Below, in pieces: positions 1 through 7,174 of a stretch of DNA of 64,000 nt. The notes under the pieces are model-generated. The model worked only from the letters and a program-made list of their open reading frames with translations, made no database searches and had not been told where the DNA came from. The stretch comes from Halothermothrix sp. (GTDB taxonomy: Bacteria > Bacillota > Halanaerobiia > DY22613), in contig JAENYK010000011.1 in assembly GCA_016841825.1 (NCBI GenBank), forward strand, positions 62,001 to 126,000, in the 5' to 3' direction. The translations under genes and the position numbers were made by a program. Each line of letters starts with the position of its first letter. Position 1 is the first letter of the stretch.

Positions 1-384
1 ATTTACTACCCGTGAATCAGAACGTAGTTTCCCAACTAACTGTCCATATCCAACATCCACAGAATAGACTTTCAGAGCCCCATGTTGTAACAGACAATCG
101 GTAAATCCTCCAGTTGATGCTCCTGAATCTATGGCTATTTTTCCGGCTATGTCTAACTGAAAATCATTAAGGGCTCCTTCAAGTTTATACCCTCCCCGAC
201 TAACATATTTTTGCTCCAATCCTTTTACTATAATCTTCGCATCCTGGGCAACTTTATCGCCTGCCTTGTCAACACGCTGCCCATTAACCAATACGTTTCC
301 CATCATAATCCAACTGGTGGCAGTTTTTTTATCTTCAAAAATATTACGATCCACAAGTATCTTCCATAAAGGTTCTTTTTTCAT
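1..384 (-). CDS. tlyA: TlyA-family rRNA 2'-O-methyltransferase, N-terminal part (runs off the window)
   Basis: The gene begins at ATG 384 after a GGAGG site (about 391-396) and its 3' end lies outside the window. The visible 128 residues hold an N-terminal S4-type RNA-binding domain (LVNGQRVDKAGDKV region) followed by the start of a Rossmann SAM-methyltransferase domain: SRGGYKLEGAL, the SAM motif DSGASTGGFTDCLL and VDVGYGQL. This is the TlyA/YqxC family, which methylates ribose in 16S/23S rRNA. In clostridia it usually sits in the spo0A-recN-argR-xseA neighbourhood, most of which would lie upstream or downstream of this edge; that part is family knowledge, not seen here. Confidence 0.9.
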   Translation of the reverse strand, partial: MKKEPLWKILVDRNIFEDKKTATSWIMMGNVLVNGQRVDKAGDKVAQDAKIIVKGLEQKYVSRGGYKLEGALNDFQLDIAGKIAIDSGASTGGFTDCLLQHGALKVYSVDVGYGQLVGKLRSDSRVVN

Positions 385-643
385 CACTAATTCCTCCACT
401 TAAAATAAAAATTCAGCTCTTTTTTCCTTAATTGTATCATTGTCTGTTAGTGAATTCAACAATTGGTCTTTTCACTCATAGTTTTTTCTAAATTTCTTCA
501 TCTTAGAACACTTAGTGATAAATTTGTACCTTTACCCATTCGAAACATTTTAGAATATCCATCTACTACATATACTAAGACTGTCATCAAGAATCATTTT
601 GCTCATGCCAGTTATGCCCATAACTTCCAAGGAGGTAACACCC

Positions 644-1591
644 ATGAAACTAGAACTTCCCAATATCAATTTTGGTTATGCCTGTATCAGTTCCATGATC
701 AAAAATTGCTCTACCGCAAAAACTGTACCACTGTCCCAACTTAAAAAAATTGAAGATGATGCAGCTCGTATCTGGCGTTTAGAACGAGTCGCCAGGGAAA
801 ATCTGAAAAACACAACACGCTTACTCTGGCACAATACTACTGAAGGATTTAAACTCTATCGTTTTTCTTCTCAGCTTATCCCTTTAGCTAACCATCCCCT
901 GGGCCAGATCTGGGATTTTGCTCAAATTCTTTCACCAGAATTATCAAAAATTGGCCAAATCGTTCATAGTAATAATCTCTGGGTAAGTTCACATCCAGGA
1001 CAATATTCGGTAATCAATACCAAAAATAAAACAACTTTCGAAAATACGATCAGAGATCTCGAATATCATGACAAATTCCTAACAGCTATGGGACTGGATA
1101 AAAATGCAGTTATGGTTGTTCACGTAGGGGGAGTTTATAACGCAAAAAAACAATCGCTGGAACGCTTCATCACCAATTTTCACCATCTTCCCAAACCAGT
1201 TCAACAGAGAATAGTCATTGAAAATGACGATACTTCGTATTCAATCAAAGATGTTCTCTATCTCTGTGAAACCCTAAAACGCCCAATGGTTCTGGATGTC
1301 CATCATCATAACTGTTACAACCAAGGGGAAGATCTCAAAGAATATCTACCTCAAATCTTTGCAACCTGGCATGAACTGCAGAGACCACCCAAAATTCATT
1401 TTTCCAGTCCAAAAAATAAAAAAGATATCTTGAGCCATGCTGATTATATCAATCCCGATGCTTTTATGGCTTTTCTAGAGATCGCTATTGACTATACTTT
1501 TGATGTAATGATTGAAGCAAAAAAACAGGATAAGGCTGTTATACAGCTCTTTAAGGATATTAACTTAGTAGTTCCAGATCGGGCATATTAA
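644..1591 (+). CDS. uvsE: UV damage endonuclease (UvsE/UVDE family)
   Basis: A 315-residue TIM-barrel endonuclease that nicks 5' of UV photoproducts, starting an excision-repair route independent of UvrABC. Family metal-binding motifs are in order: SSHPGQYSV, VHVGGVY, IENDD, DVHHHN, FSSPK and IEAKKQDKA. The reading frame is open from 599, but ATG 644 is preceded by AAGGAGG at 629-635 with ideal spacing and gives the usual family N-terminus (GYACIS), so it is chosen. It is monocistronic, with convergent minus-strand genes downstream. In Bacillus this enzyme protects spores; the same role here is inference. Confidence 0.93.
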   Translation: MKLELPNINFGYACISSMIKNCSTAKTVPLSQLKKIEDDAARIWRLERVARENLKNTTRLLWHNTTEGFKLYRFSSQLIPLANHPLGQIWDFAQILSPELSKIGQIVHSNNLWVSSHPGQYSVINTKNKTTFENTIRDLEYHDKFLTAMGLDKNAVMVVHVGGVYNAKKQSLERFITNFHHLPKPVQQRIVIENDDTSYSIKDVLYLCETLKRPMVLDVHHHNCYNQGEDLKEYLPQIFATWHELQRPPKIHFSSPKNKKDILSHADYINPDAFMAFLEIAIDYTFDVMIEAKKQDKAVIQLFKDINLVVPDRAY

Positions 1592-1663
1592 GATTATTTA
1601 TTGATTTCTATAATTTTCCAAAACAGAATTACCCATCTATCCATCCCTGAAGAAATTGATAAT

Positions 1664-1703
1664 AAAAAAACAAACCTTTCCCCAGATTTAGAAAAAGGTT
1701 TGT
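1664..1703 (-). terminator. Intrinsic terminator of the ferritin-like gene
   Basis: On the minus strand ACAAACCTTT pairs with AAAGGTTTGT and is followed by a run of T residues. It lies directly after the stop of the gene ending at 1709. Confidence 0.8.
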
Positions 1704-1708
1704 CAAAT

Positions 1709-2233
1709 TCAAACTTTTTGTCCATAACAAAATTCACCATATACTTTTTCAAACAAAGCCAGATGATGTCTTTCATCTAAAATAATTCTCTCCAATATCT
1801 CTGTTACATGAGGATCTTTAATTATTTTAATCTGTTGGTGATATGCATTGATCATATCTTTTTCAGCTTTTATATCTAACAGTAATCGATCACAGATATT
1901 ATTTCCATCAGCAGAGAAATTATCACGCCAATAATGATGATTTGTAGATATATAACCACCATACTGCGGATGTCCACCAAGTTTGATGATTAGTTCAGCC
2001 AGAATTTCCATATGCTGCATTTCAATTATGGAAATACCTTCAACCATTTTTCCCAATTCTTTATCAATTTCCTCAAAATAATAGTGATGATGGAGGTATT
2101 GGCACAAAGCAGTAAATTCACTTACGTAACCGGCATAATCATCTTGCAGCAGGCTAGCGTAATACAGATTTTTTTCTTGAACTATGATCTTCGGGTAAGG
2201 TTTATCACTGGCATATCTTTTCCACCAATCCAT
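1709..2233 (-). CDS. Ferritin-like (rubrerythrin-type) di-iron protein
   Basis: A 174-residue, all-helical protein with ferritin-like carboxylate/histidine motifs: SEFTALCQYLHHHY, the ExxH pair in EMQHMEIL, and ILDERHHLALFEK near the C-terminus. This fits a four-helix-bundle di-metal protein of the rubrerythrin/bacterioferritin/Mn-catalase superfamily. No rubredoxin-type Cys pair is present, so it is not a full rubrerythrin. A role in iron or peroxide handling in an anaerobe is inferred. The start ATG 2233 follows GGAGG, and that site is itself buried in a hairpin (2241-2270), suggesting translational control. Confidence 0.72.
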   Translation of the reverse strand: MDWWKRYASDKPYPKIIVQEKNLYYASLLQDDYAGYVSEFTALCQYLHHHYYFEEIDKELGKMVEGISIIEMQHMEILAELIIKLGGHPQYGGYISTNHHYWRDNFSADGNNICDRLLLDIKAEKDMINAYHQQIKIIKDPHVTEILERIILDERHHLALFEKVYGEFCYGQKV

Positions 2234-2240
2234 ATTACCA

Positions 2241-2270
2241 CCTCCAGTAAAATTTTATGCCTACTGGAGG
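2241..2270 (-). promoter_or_regulatory. Hairpin sequestering the Shine-Dalgarno site of the ferritin-like gene
   Basis: On the minus strand CCTCCAGTA is followed 12 bases later by its exact complement TACTGGAGG. The right arm contains the GGAGG Shine-Dalgarno used by ATG 2233. Nine contiguous base pairs would hide the ribosome site. No poly-T follows, so a translational switch is more likely than a terminator. Confidence 0.6.
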
Positions 2271-2320
2271 GAAATATGACTTTTTTATCCTGAAGAAAGC
2301 TATAATTCAATCTCTCAATT

Positions 2321-2665
2321 TTACACTAATGGCCATCCCATCACCAATCGGCAATATCGTGGGTACAATCTCTCGTCAGTGCAAACCATCTCGTTATATT
2401 GATGAACCGGGTCACTCAACTCAGACCTAATTCCCATTGGCTTAAAAAGCACATCATCAGCCACAATCAACCCATTTTTCCTAGTAAGCTGAATACATCG
2501 TTCCAGCATTTCAGGATATAACTCTATTCCAATATTCGGTTCAATATCCCGTATATCTCTATTTTCTTTAGCCAGTTTGTCTAAAATCTGATTATCGGGT
2601 TGCAGAAATCCCTCAATGTATTCAGCTTTTTTAAGCATCATCACCAGTAACTTTTCGTTGTTCAT
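2321..2665 (-). pseudogene. O-methyltransferase remnant with a large in-frame internal deletion
   Basis: The 114-residue ORF joins two parts of a class I SAM-dependent O-methyltransferase (caffeoyl-CoA/catechol OMT family). The N-terminal cap helices (KAEYIEGFLQPDNQIL, then NRDIRDIEPNIGIE) run straight into the C-terminal part (MLERCIQLTRKNGLIVADDVLF). Intact members are about 200-220 residues. The missing middle would carry the SAM-binding loop (E-x-GT-x-x-GYS) and the D-x-x-K metal site, so catalysis is not expected. The frame stays open and ATG 2665 has a good GAGGGGTGA ribosome site, so a truncated protein may still be made. Confidence 0.7.
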
Positions 2666-2695
2666 CTACAATCACCCCTCTGTAAAAATGCCCTA

Positions 2696-3817
2696 TTAAA
2701 TCAATTCAATTAATTTATTTTTCAACTTCATAACCTCTCCCCACTCACCCTGTAGCTTCTTCCAGGTCATCAGCTCAGAATACAAAGAAAGAACCTCTTT
2801 CTCAGTAACCTTCTCCAATTCCAAAAGTGCACAAATAACATAAACCATGTCTGCCACTACCCGTTGACGATCATTCCCTAATTCTACTCCAAGAATTTCT
2901 TCAATATCCGACCGCTGAACCACTCTCCTCTTCTCCTCTTCCTTCAAAAGAAACCTTGTTAAGTCATCAAAATCCTCTCGTTCCATCTGCCACCCCCACC
3001 CCCCAAGATTCTCCCGTAGATGCTCAATGGTAGAGGGACCAACCAGAATTCTTTCTACTCCAGGTAATTGATTAAGCCAGTTCAAACATATCTGTACAGA
3101 AGTTTTTCCATATTTATTGCCTAAATCCTCTAACTTTTGCAAAACTCTATAACCTGATTCCAATAACCCCCGTTGAAATAATGGATCAATATTTCGGATA
3201 TCTCCTGCCTCAAAATTATGACCTGGTTTAATCTTACCAGTTAATAACCCACGACCCGTACTTCCCATAGCTATAATCTTGATCCCTTTATCTACAAAAT
3301 AAGAATATAACTCAAGATATGTCTTTAAAGCCAGGGGATTCAATTCTAACATTACCCATTCCAGGACACCATTTTTACAGTATTCTATTATTCGTTCTCT
3401 GGCCAAATGGCCAATACCATAATCCTTAATCCAACCTCTACGCTTCAGTTCATCCAATGCACTCAGCGTCTCATCAATAGGAGTATGGGGATCATCAAAA
3501 TGGATTTGATACAGATCTATATAATCAGTTTTCAATCTTGATAAACTTTTTTCACAAGCCCGTAGAAGATGCTTATATGAACAATCCCTACCACCATCAC
3601 CTGTCAATCCGACTTTTGTCGAGATATTGATTTGTGAACGATATTTCTGTAATGTCTCGCCCAATAGTTCCTCTGCAGGACCATATTGGTCTGCGACATC
3701 AAAATAATCAACCCCCCATTCTACAGCCTGCAACAACATCCTCTTAATCTCTTCAGGATCTTTTATTCCATAGACACCTGCCAGTGAATATAGACCAACA
3801 CCTATTCGACTCACCAT
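2696..3817 (-). CDS. Aldo/keto reductase family oxidoreductase
   Basis: A 373-residue NAD(P)H-dependent reductase of the AKR (TIM-barrel) superfamily. Family signatures include the catalytic Asp/Tyr segment WGVDYFDVADQYGPAEELLG, the barrel Lys in NISTKVGL, the DYIDLYQIHFDDP strand and the LVGPSTIEHL cofactor segment. The N-terminus is short: it starts at VSRIGVG, so the usual leading beta-hairpin is missing. About 80 extra residues follow the barrel at the C-terminus. It is downstream of the MerR gene on the same strand with 37 bases between them, so the regulator probably controls it. Substrate unknown. Confidence 0.85.
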   Translation of the reverse strand: MVSRIGVGLYSLAGVYGIKDPEEIKRMLLQAVEWGVDYFDVADQYGPAEELLGETLQKYRSQINISTKVGLTGDGGRDCSYKHLLRACEKSLSRLKTDYIDLYQIHFDDPHTPIDETLSALDELKRRGWIKDYGIGHLARERIIEYCKNGVLEWVMLELNPLALKTYLELYSYFVDKGIKIIAMGSTGRGLLTGKIKPGHNFEAGDIRNIDPLFQRGLLESGYRVLQKLEDLGNKYGKTSVQICLNWLNQLPGVERILVGPSTIEHLRENLGGWGWQMEREDFDDLTRFLLKEEEKRRVVQRSDIEEILGVELGNDRQRVVADMVYVICALLELEKVTEKEVLSLYSELMTWKKLQGEWGEVMKLKNKLIELI

Positions 3818-3854
3818 ATTTTGTACTCCCTTCTAAAAAATCCAATCTAGTCTC

Positions 3855-4229
3855 CTACATCAAAGCTTTTACCTTACTCAACAAATGTTCCAACTCTCTT
3901 TTGACCTCCAGAATATTTCTTTCAAATTGCAGAATTTCTATATACTTCCCTTCCAGAATCTTGCAGAATTCCATCACCAGTTCTTGACTAATTTCTCCTG
4001 TCAGCATACTTTCATCCAATCTCTGATCCATCTCTAAAATCCCTTTAATTTCTTCCAGAGAAAAATTTATATTTTTTAATTTCTGAATAGCCTTAACCTT
4101 TAGCAAATCCTCTTCTGTATAAACCCTCTGCATTCCCTCCCTTTTTGGGGTAAGCAAATTGATTTTGTCATAATAACGCAAAGTAGCAATTGATATCCCA
4201 GTACATCTGGAAAATTCCCCAATTTTCAC
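3855..4229 (-). CDS. MerR-family transcriptional regulator
   Basis: A 124-residue regulator with a MerR winged helix-turn-helix at its N-terminus (KIGEFSRCTGISIATLRYYD, then GMQRVYTEEDL) and a long dimerisation coiled coil. The frame is open to 4271, but GTG 4229 sits 8 bases after AGGAGG and places KIGEF at the protein start as in the family, so it is preferred. No conserved metal-binding Cys is seen at the C-terminus, which argues for an organic or redox signal. It probably forms an operon with the aldo/keto reductase that follows. Confidence 0.85.
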   Translation of the reverse strand: MKIGEFSRCTGISIATLRYYDKINLLTPKREGMQRVYTEEDLLKVKAIQKLKNINFSLEEIKGILEMDQRLDESMLTGEISQELVMEFCKILEGKYIEILQFERNILEVKRELEHLLSKVKALM

Positions 4230-4512
4230 CCGTTTCACCTCCTGACTTAACCAACCACTCTCTTTTTTCATTGGTCTGACAAAAACTCCTTCATGTCAAT
4301 TCTAAATTATTGCTCTCTTAATAGTATAAAGCCTAAAGTTAACTTCAGATCAAGGTTTTTTAAAAAAATTTTTCCACCAATTTCTATATGTAATTGTTTT
4401 TATCTTACACTATTTATAATTTTCATGATAAACCCAAGGATAAGCAGGATTATCCTTTTTTGAATAGAATATCTAATATAAGGAAAGTATCTCATTTAAG
4501 AAGGAGGTGTCA

Positions 4513-5877
4513 ATGGTGAGTGAGTTTGATCCAAAAAAAGTTCATTTAATTGAACGGGATGATTTACATATTCTCTTTTGTAAAGATACATTAGAATTTT
4601 ACAATATTGATTGTGAAGATGCTGATATGGCTAGACCTTTCATCATTGAAAATTCAAAGTACGTAGATGAAGATGACATACAGACATTGAAGAATCAGAA
4701 TATTTTAAACATTCTCCAATTCAATATCTCAGAAGATTGTAATCTTAACTGTGCCTATTGTGCAGCCGAAGGTGGTACATATGGCAGAAAAGCAGGGAAA
4801 ATATCTCCCGAAACAGCTTTAAAAGGACTGGAGATTATTCTATCTCACTATAAAGGAATCAATAATATTCAATTTTTCGGAGGTGAACCTCTACTCAATC
4901 TAAAGGCAATCAAAGCTATCGTCGAGTATCTACATCAATATAAAGAAGATCATCCGGACTTCTCGATGCCTAAATTTAACATTAACACCAATGGTACTAT
5001 ATTAAACGATGAAATCATAGCTTTCTTAAAAAAATATCCATCTGTGATGATAGTTATCAGTCTGGATGGTCCGGAGATAATTCACAACCGTTTTCGTAAA
5101 AACAGATCTGGTAAAGGAACCTTTCAACAGATTGTTAACAATATCAATCTCCTATACCAGGAAACTGGTCAGCCTGTTGGTATTGAGATGGTTTATGGAA
5201 CCCACTTTTTAGAGGCTGGTGTAAGCTTACGCTCAGCTTTAGAACATTTAGAAAGTTTATTACCTCCCAACAAACATACAATATTCGCAGCCCCACTGGT
5301 GGTAAATGATATTTCACCTACAGAAGTTAAAAAATATCATGGTTATCATCCTGATCTAATTCCGGATTATATAGAGATGATCCAATTGGGTTTTGCTGAG
5401 TTCAGACAGGGTAAAACACCTATATTCAGTTCTAAAGTTACCAGTACCGTCAAAACTCTGCTCAACAAAAAAACTTCCAAACACTTTTGTATCCCCAGTA
5501 AAACTAAATTAATGATTGATGCCCAGGGTAATTTTGTACCATGTAATGCTTTTGTCAATCGCCCAGACTATCATATTGGTCATATCTCAGACCCAGAAAG
5601 TTTCAAAAATAATATTGGTAAATTTGAAGATATTTTTCTTGCCAAACGAAAGACCACATACTATAAAGAATGTGCCCACTGTTGGGCATTCCATCTATGC
5701 ACTTTCTGTATGTCACATATCTTTAAAGGTGAAAAACCTGAAATGGATGAAATTGACCCCAATCTCTGTGAAACTCATCAGGCTATAACCGAAGAGATAG
5801 TACTCCAACTTGGCAGCCTGGCAAAAGATCCTGAACTATGGCAAAGATTCAAAAGCTATATACAATCATCAGCCTAA
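4513..5877 (+). CDS. Radical SAM/SPASM peptide-maturase-like enzyme (rSAM1)
   Basis: A 454-residue enzyme. After an N-terminal domain of about 75 residues resembling those of RiPP maturases, the radical SAM cluster motif CNLNCAYC appears, followed by FFGGEPLLN and INTNGT. The C-terminus has a SPASM auxiliary-cluster pattern: a Cys, 12 residues, Gly, 4 residues, Cys (GNFVPCN), then CAHCWAFHLCTFC and a final CETH. This class catalyses radical modification of peptides (thioether, C-C crosslinks, decarboxylation). The start ATG 4513 is 5 bases after AAGGAGG; the in-frame GTG 4507 overlaps that site. It is followed 320 bases later, on the same strand, by five tiny peptide genes. Confidence 0.9.
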   Translation: MVSEFDPKKVHLIERDDLHILFCKDTLEFYNIDCEDADMARPFIIENSKYVDEDDIQTLKNQNILNILQFNISEDCNLNCAYCAAEGGTYGRKAGKISPETALKGLEIILSHYKGINNIQFFGGEPLLNLKAIKAIVEYLHQYKEDHPDFSMPKFNINTNGTILNDEIIAFLKKYPSVMIVISLDGPEIIHNRFRKNRSGKGTFQQIVNNINLLYQETGQPVGIEMVYGTHFLEAGVSLRSALEHLESLLPPNKHTIFAAPLVVNDISPTEVKKYHGYHPDLIPDYIEMIQLGFAEFRQGKTPIFSSKVTSTVKTLLNKKTSKHFCIPSKTKLMIDAQGNFVPCNAFVNRPDYHIGHISDPESFKNNIGKFEDIFLAKRKTTYYKECAHCWAFHLCTFCMSHIFKGEKPEMDEIDPNLCETHQAITEEIVLQLGSLAKDPELWQRFKSYIQSSA

Positions 5878-6197
5878 CATTAGTCTTATACGTTTACCAA
5901 TTTTTAATCAAGAGTCATGACCAGGAGATGGAATCGCCCATCTCCTTCTATTTCTAAATTGAATAGTCGAATATTATAAACATAAATCAGAATCCATCCA
6001 AAAAACTAAAAGATATTCTCTTCACTGTTTTGTGTCAAATGATTCTATATAGGTAAATTTTTTTCAATTAAGCAGGATTTTCTTTTTATTTCTAGAATAC
6101 TAATAAATAGAAAACCATATTTTTACCATTGTTTCTAATGATTGAATTAACATCGGCTTTTTTTAAACTAACTATCAAATTTTAGGAGGTGATTGTC
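5878..6197 (+). other. Intergenic leader between rSAM1 and the peptide cluster
   Basis: A hairpin at 5923-5946 (AGGAGATGG with CCATCTCCT, followed by TCTATTT) probably terminates or attenuates the rSAM1 transcript. A weak promoter-like pair TTGAAT 6142-6147 and TAAACT 6164-6169 (16-base spacer) lies just upstream of the first peptide gene, so the peptides may have their own transcript. No ORF with a ribosome site is seen in the interval. Confidence 0.4.
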
Positions 6198-6332
6198 ATG
6201 TTAACTATCAAAAGTAATGTATTAATCAATGATGAAATTATCAGTCCAATAAAACCACCTTTATCTGGGTATGTTGCTTTACCTATCGAACCACTCCCAG
6301 GTATTTACCCTGAAATACCAATTTTGAAATAA
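6198..6332 (+). CDS. Putative RiPP precursor peptide 1 (44 aa)
   Basis: ATG 6198 follows AGGAGGTGATTGTC. The peptide starts MLTIK, carries LINDEIISPIKPP, and ends in a Pro-rich tail with PLSGY and PLPGIY followed by PEIPILK. The first half is nearly identical to peptide 2 (22 of 25 residues). A conserved leader, a low-complexity core with recurring Pro-Leu-x-Gly-(x)-Tyr, no Cys and a strong ribosome site next to a radical SAM/SPASM gene are what a RiPP precursor looks like. No experimental family match is known to me. Confidence 0.7.
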   Translation: MLTIKSNVLINDEIISPIKPPLSGYVALPIEPLPGIYPEIPILK

Positions 6333-6405
6333 TCAGATTGGTAAACAAAACCAGGCAAATTTTACTCAGATCGACTTGATCAATAACATCAGGGAGGTGA
6401 AATAC

Positions 6406-6543
6406 ATGTTGACCATCAAAAATATAGTTTTGATCAATGATGAAATTATCAGTCCAATAAAACCACCTTTAGCTGGATATCCTGCTACTTCATATCCACC
6501 ACTAGCAGGAAAATATCCAACCAATCCAATTCCTATGGACTAA
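6406..6543 (+). CDS. Putative RiPP precursor peptide 2 (45 aa)
   Basis: ATG 6406 follows GGGAGGTGAAATAC. It repeats the leader of peptide 1 (MLTIK, then LINDEIISPIKPP) and its core holds PLAGY and PLAGKY, then PTNPIPMD. The tail differs from peptide 1 while the spacing of the two motifs is kept. This looks like a recent tandem duplication with core diversification. Confidence 0.7.
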   Translation: MLTIKNIVLINDEIISPIKPPLAGYPATSYPPLAGKYPTNPIPMD

Positions 6544-6606
6544 CATTCAAAGAAAAGTTCTCTTCTTACAAGAAAATAATTTTACTCAAAAAAGGAGGCG
6601 AATAGC

Positions 6607-6747
6607 ATGATTACTATCAAAAACACAAATTTGATTAATGACTCATTCATTGAAGGACCAATTAGACCATTACCAGGTTACTGGGAACCAATTCCATTTA
6701 ATTTTGATTCCAACGATGATGGTGCTTTAGCAGGCATGTACAAATAA
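6607..6747 (+). CDS. Putative RiPP precursor peptide 3 (46 aa)
   Basis: ATG 6607 follows AAAGGAGGCGAATAGC. The leader is MITIKNTNLIND, followed by PIRPLPGYWEPIP and an acidic spacer DSNDDG before a second motif-like ALAGMYK end. It shares the MxTIKN...LIN leader with peptides 1, 2 and 5 but is less similar in its second half. Confidence 0.68.
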   Translation: MITIKNTNLINDSFIEGPIRPLPGYWEPIPFNFDSNDDGALAGMYK

Positions 6748-6788
6748 GAATCTATGCTTTTCAACCAACCAAAAAAGGAGGAGATGAC

Positions 6789-6890
6789 ATGTTAAAATTC
6801 AACAATCCACAAATGATTAACGTTGAAATCAAAGAACTTCCACCTTTTGTTACTCCAGGATTAATCAACGAGCCTTATCCATATTATTAA
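6789..6890 (+). CDS. Putative RiPP precursor-like peptide 4 (33 aa, divergent)
   Basis: ATG 6789 follows AAAGGAGGAGATGAC. It is the shortest of the set: MLKFNNPQMIN, then ELPPFVTPGLINEPYPYY. It keeps the basic start, the xxIN element and the Pro-rich Tyr-ending tail but lacks the PLxGY unit. An upstream ATG at 6784 meets a stop after three codons. It could be a second type of substrate or a decayed copy. Confidence 0.6.
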   Translation: MLKFNNPQMINVEIKELPPFVTPGLINEPYPYY

Positions 6891-6948
6891 TTAATATCTA
6901 AAAGATAGTAATCACATCGACTTTATTTGATTGAAGGAGGTGATCTGA

Positions 6949-7089
6949 ATGATTACTATTAAAAACAAAACTCTGATTAATACTGATTATATTATTGAGC
7001 CAATTAATCCATTACCAGGTTATATTGAACCTATCAAACCATTACCTGGGTACATGGAGCCAATTATACCAATCGAACCAATTCTGTAA
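6949..7089 (+). CDS. Putative RiPP precursor peptide 5 (46 aa)
   Basis: ATG 6949 follows AAGGAGGTGATCTGA. The leader is MITIKNKTLIN and the core is the most regular of the set: two exact PLPGY units (PINPLPGYIEPIK and PLPGYMEPI) followed by PIEPIL. The repeat period is 10 residues. It is the last peptide before a strong hairpin at 7106-7135. Confidence 0.7.
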   Translation: MITIKNKTLINTDYIIEPINPLPGYIEPIKPLPGYMEPIIPIEPIL

Positions 7090-7105
7090 TACTACAGAGC
7101 ATAGT

Positions 7106-7135
7106 AAAGGGCTGTCCCCCAAAAGACAGCCCTTT
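7106..7135 (+). terminator. Terminator after the peptide cluster, possibly bidirectional
   Basis: AAAGGGCTGT pairs perfectly with ACAGCCCTTT around a 10-base loop. It stands between the last peptide gene (+) and the 3' end of the creatininase-family gene (-), so it may serve both. The T-tract is short on the plus strand. Confidence 0.7.
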
Positions 7136-7174
7136 AAATAAAGATATTTTTCCGATAATAGTAAATCTCCCCAC

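Noticed and set aside
463-744. 93-codon ORF before uvsE
   Set aside because: It overlaps the uvsE start in another frame and has no ribosome site; the Shine-Dalgarno at 629-635 belongs to ATG 644.
2696-3817. Aldo/keto reductase as a 5'-truncated pseudogene
   Set aside because: The N-terminus is short, but the catalytic barrel is intact and a plausible ribosome site precedes ATG 3817.
6198-7089. Repeat array or CRISPR-like structure
   Set aside because: Repeated bases coincide with RBS and in-frame leader codons of the five ORFs; spacing and length vary.
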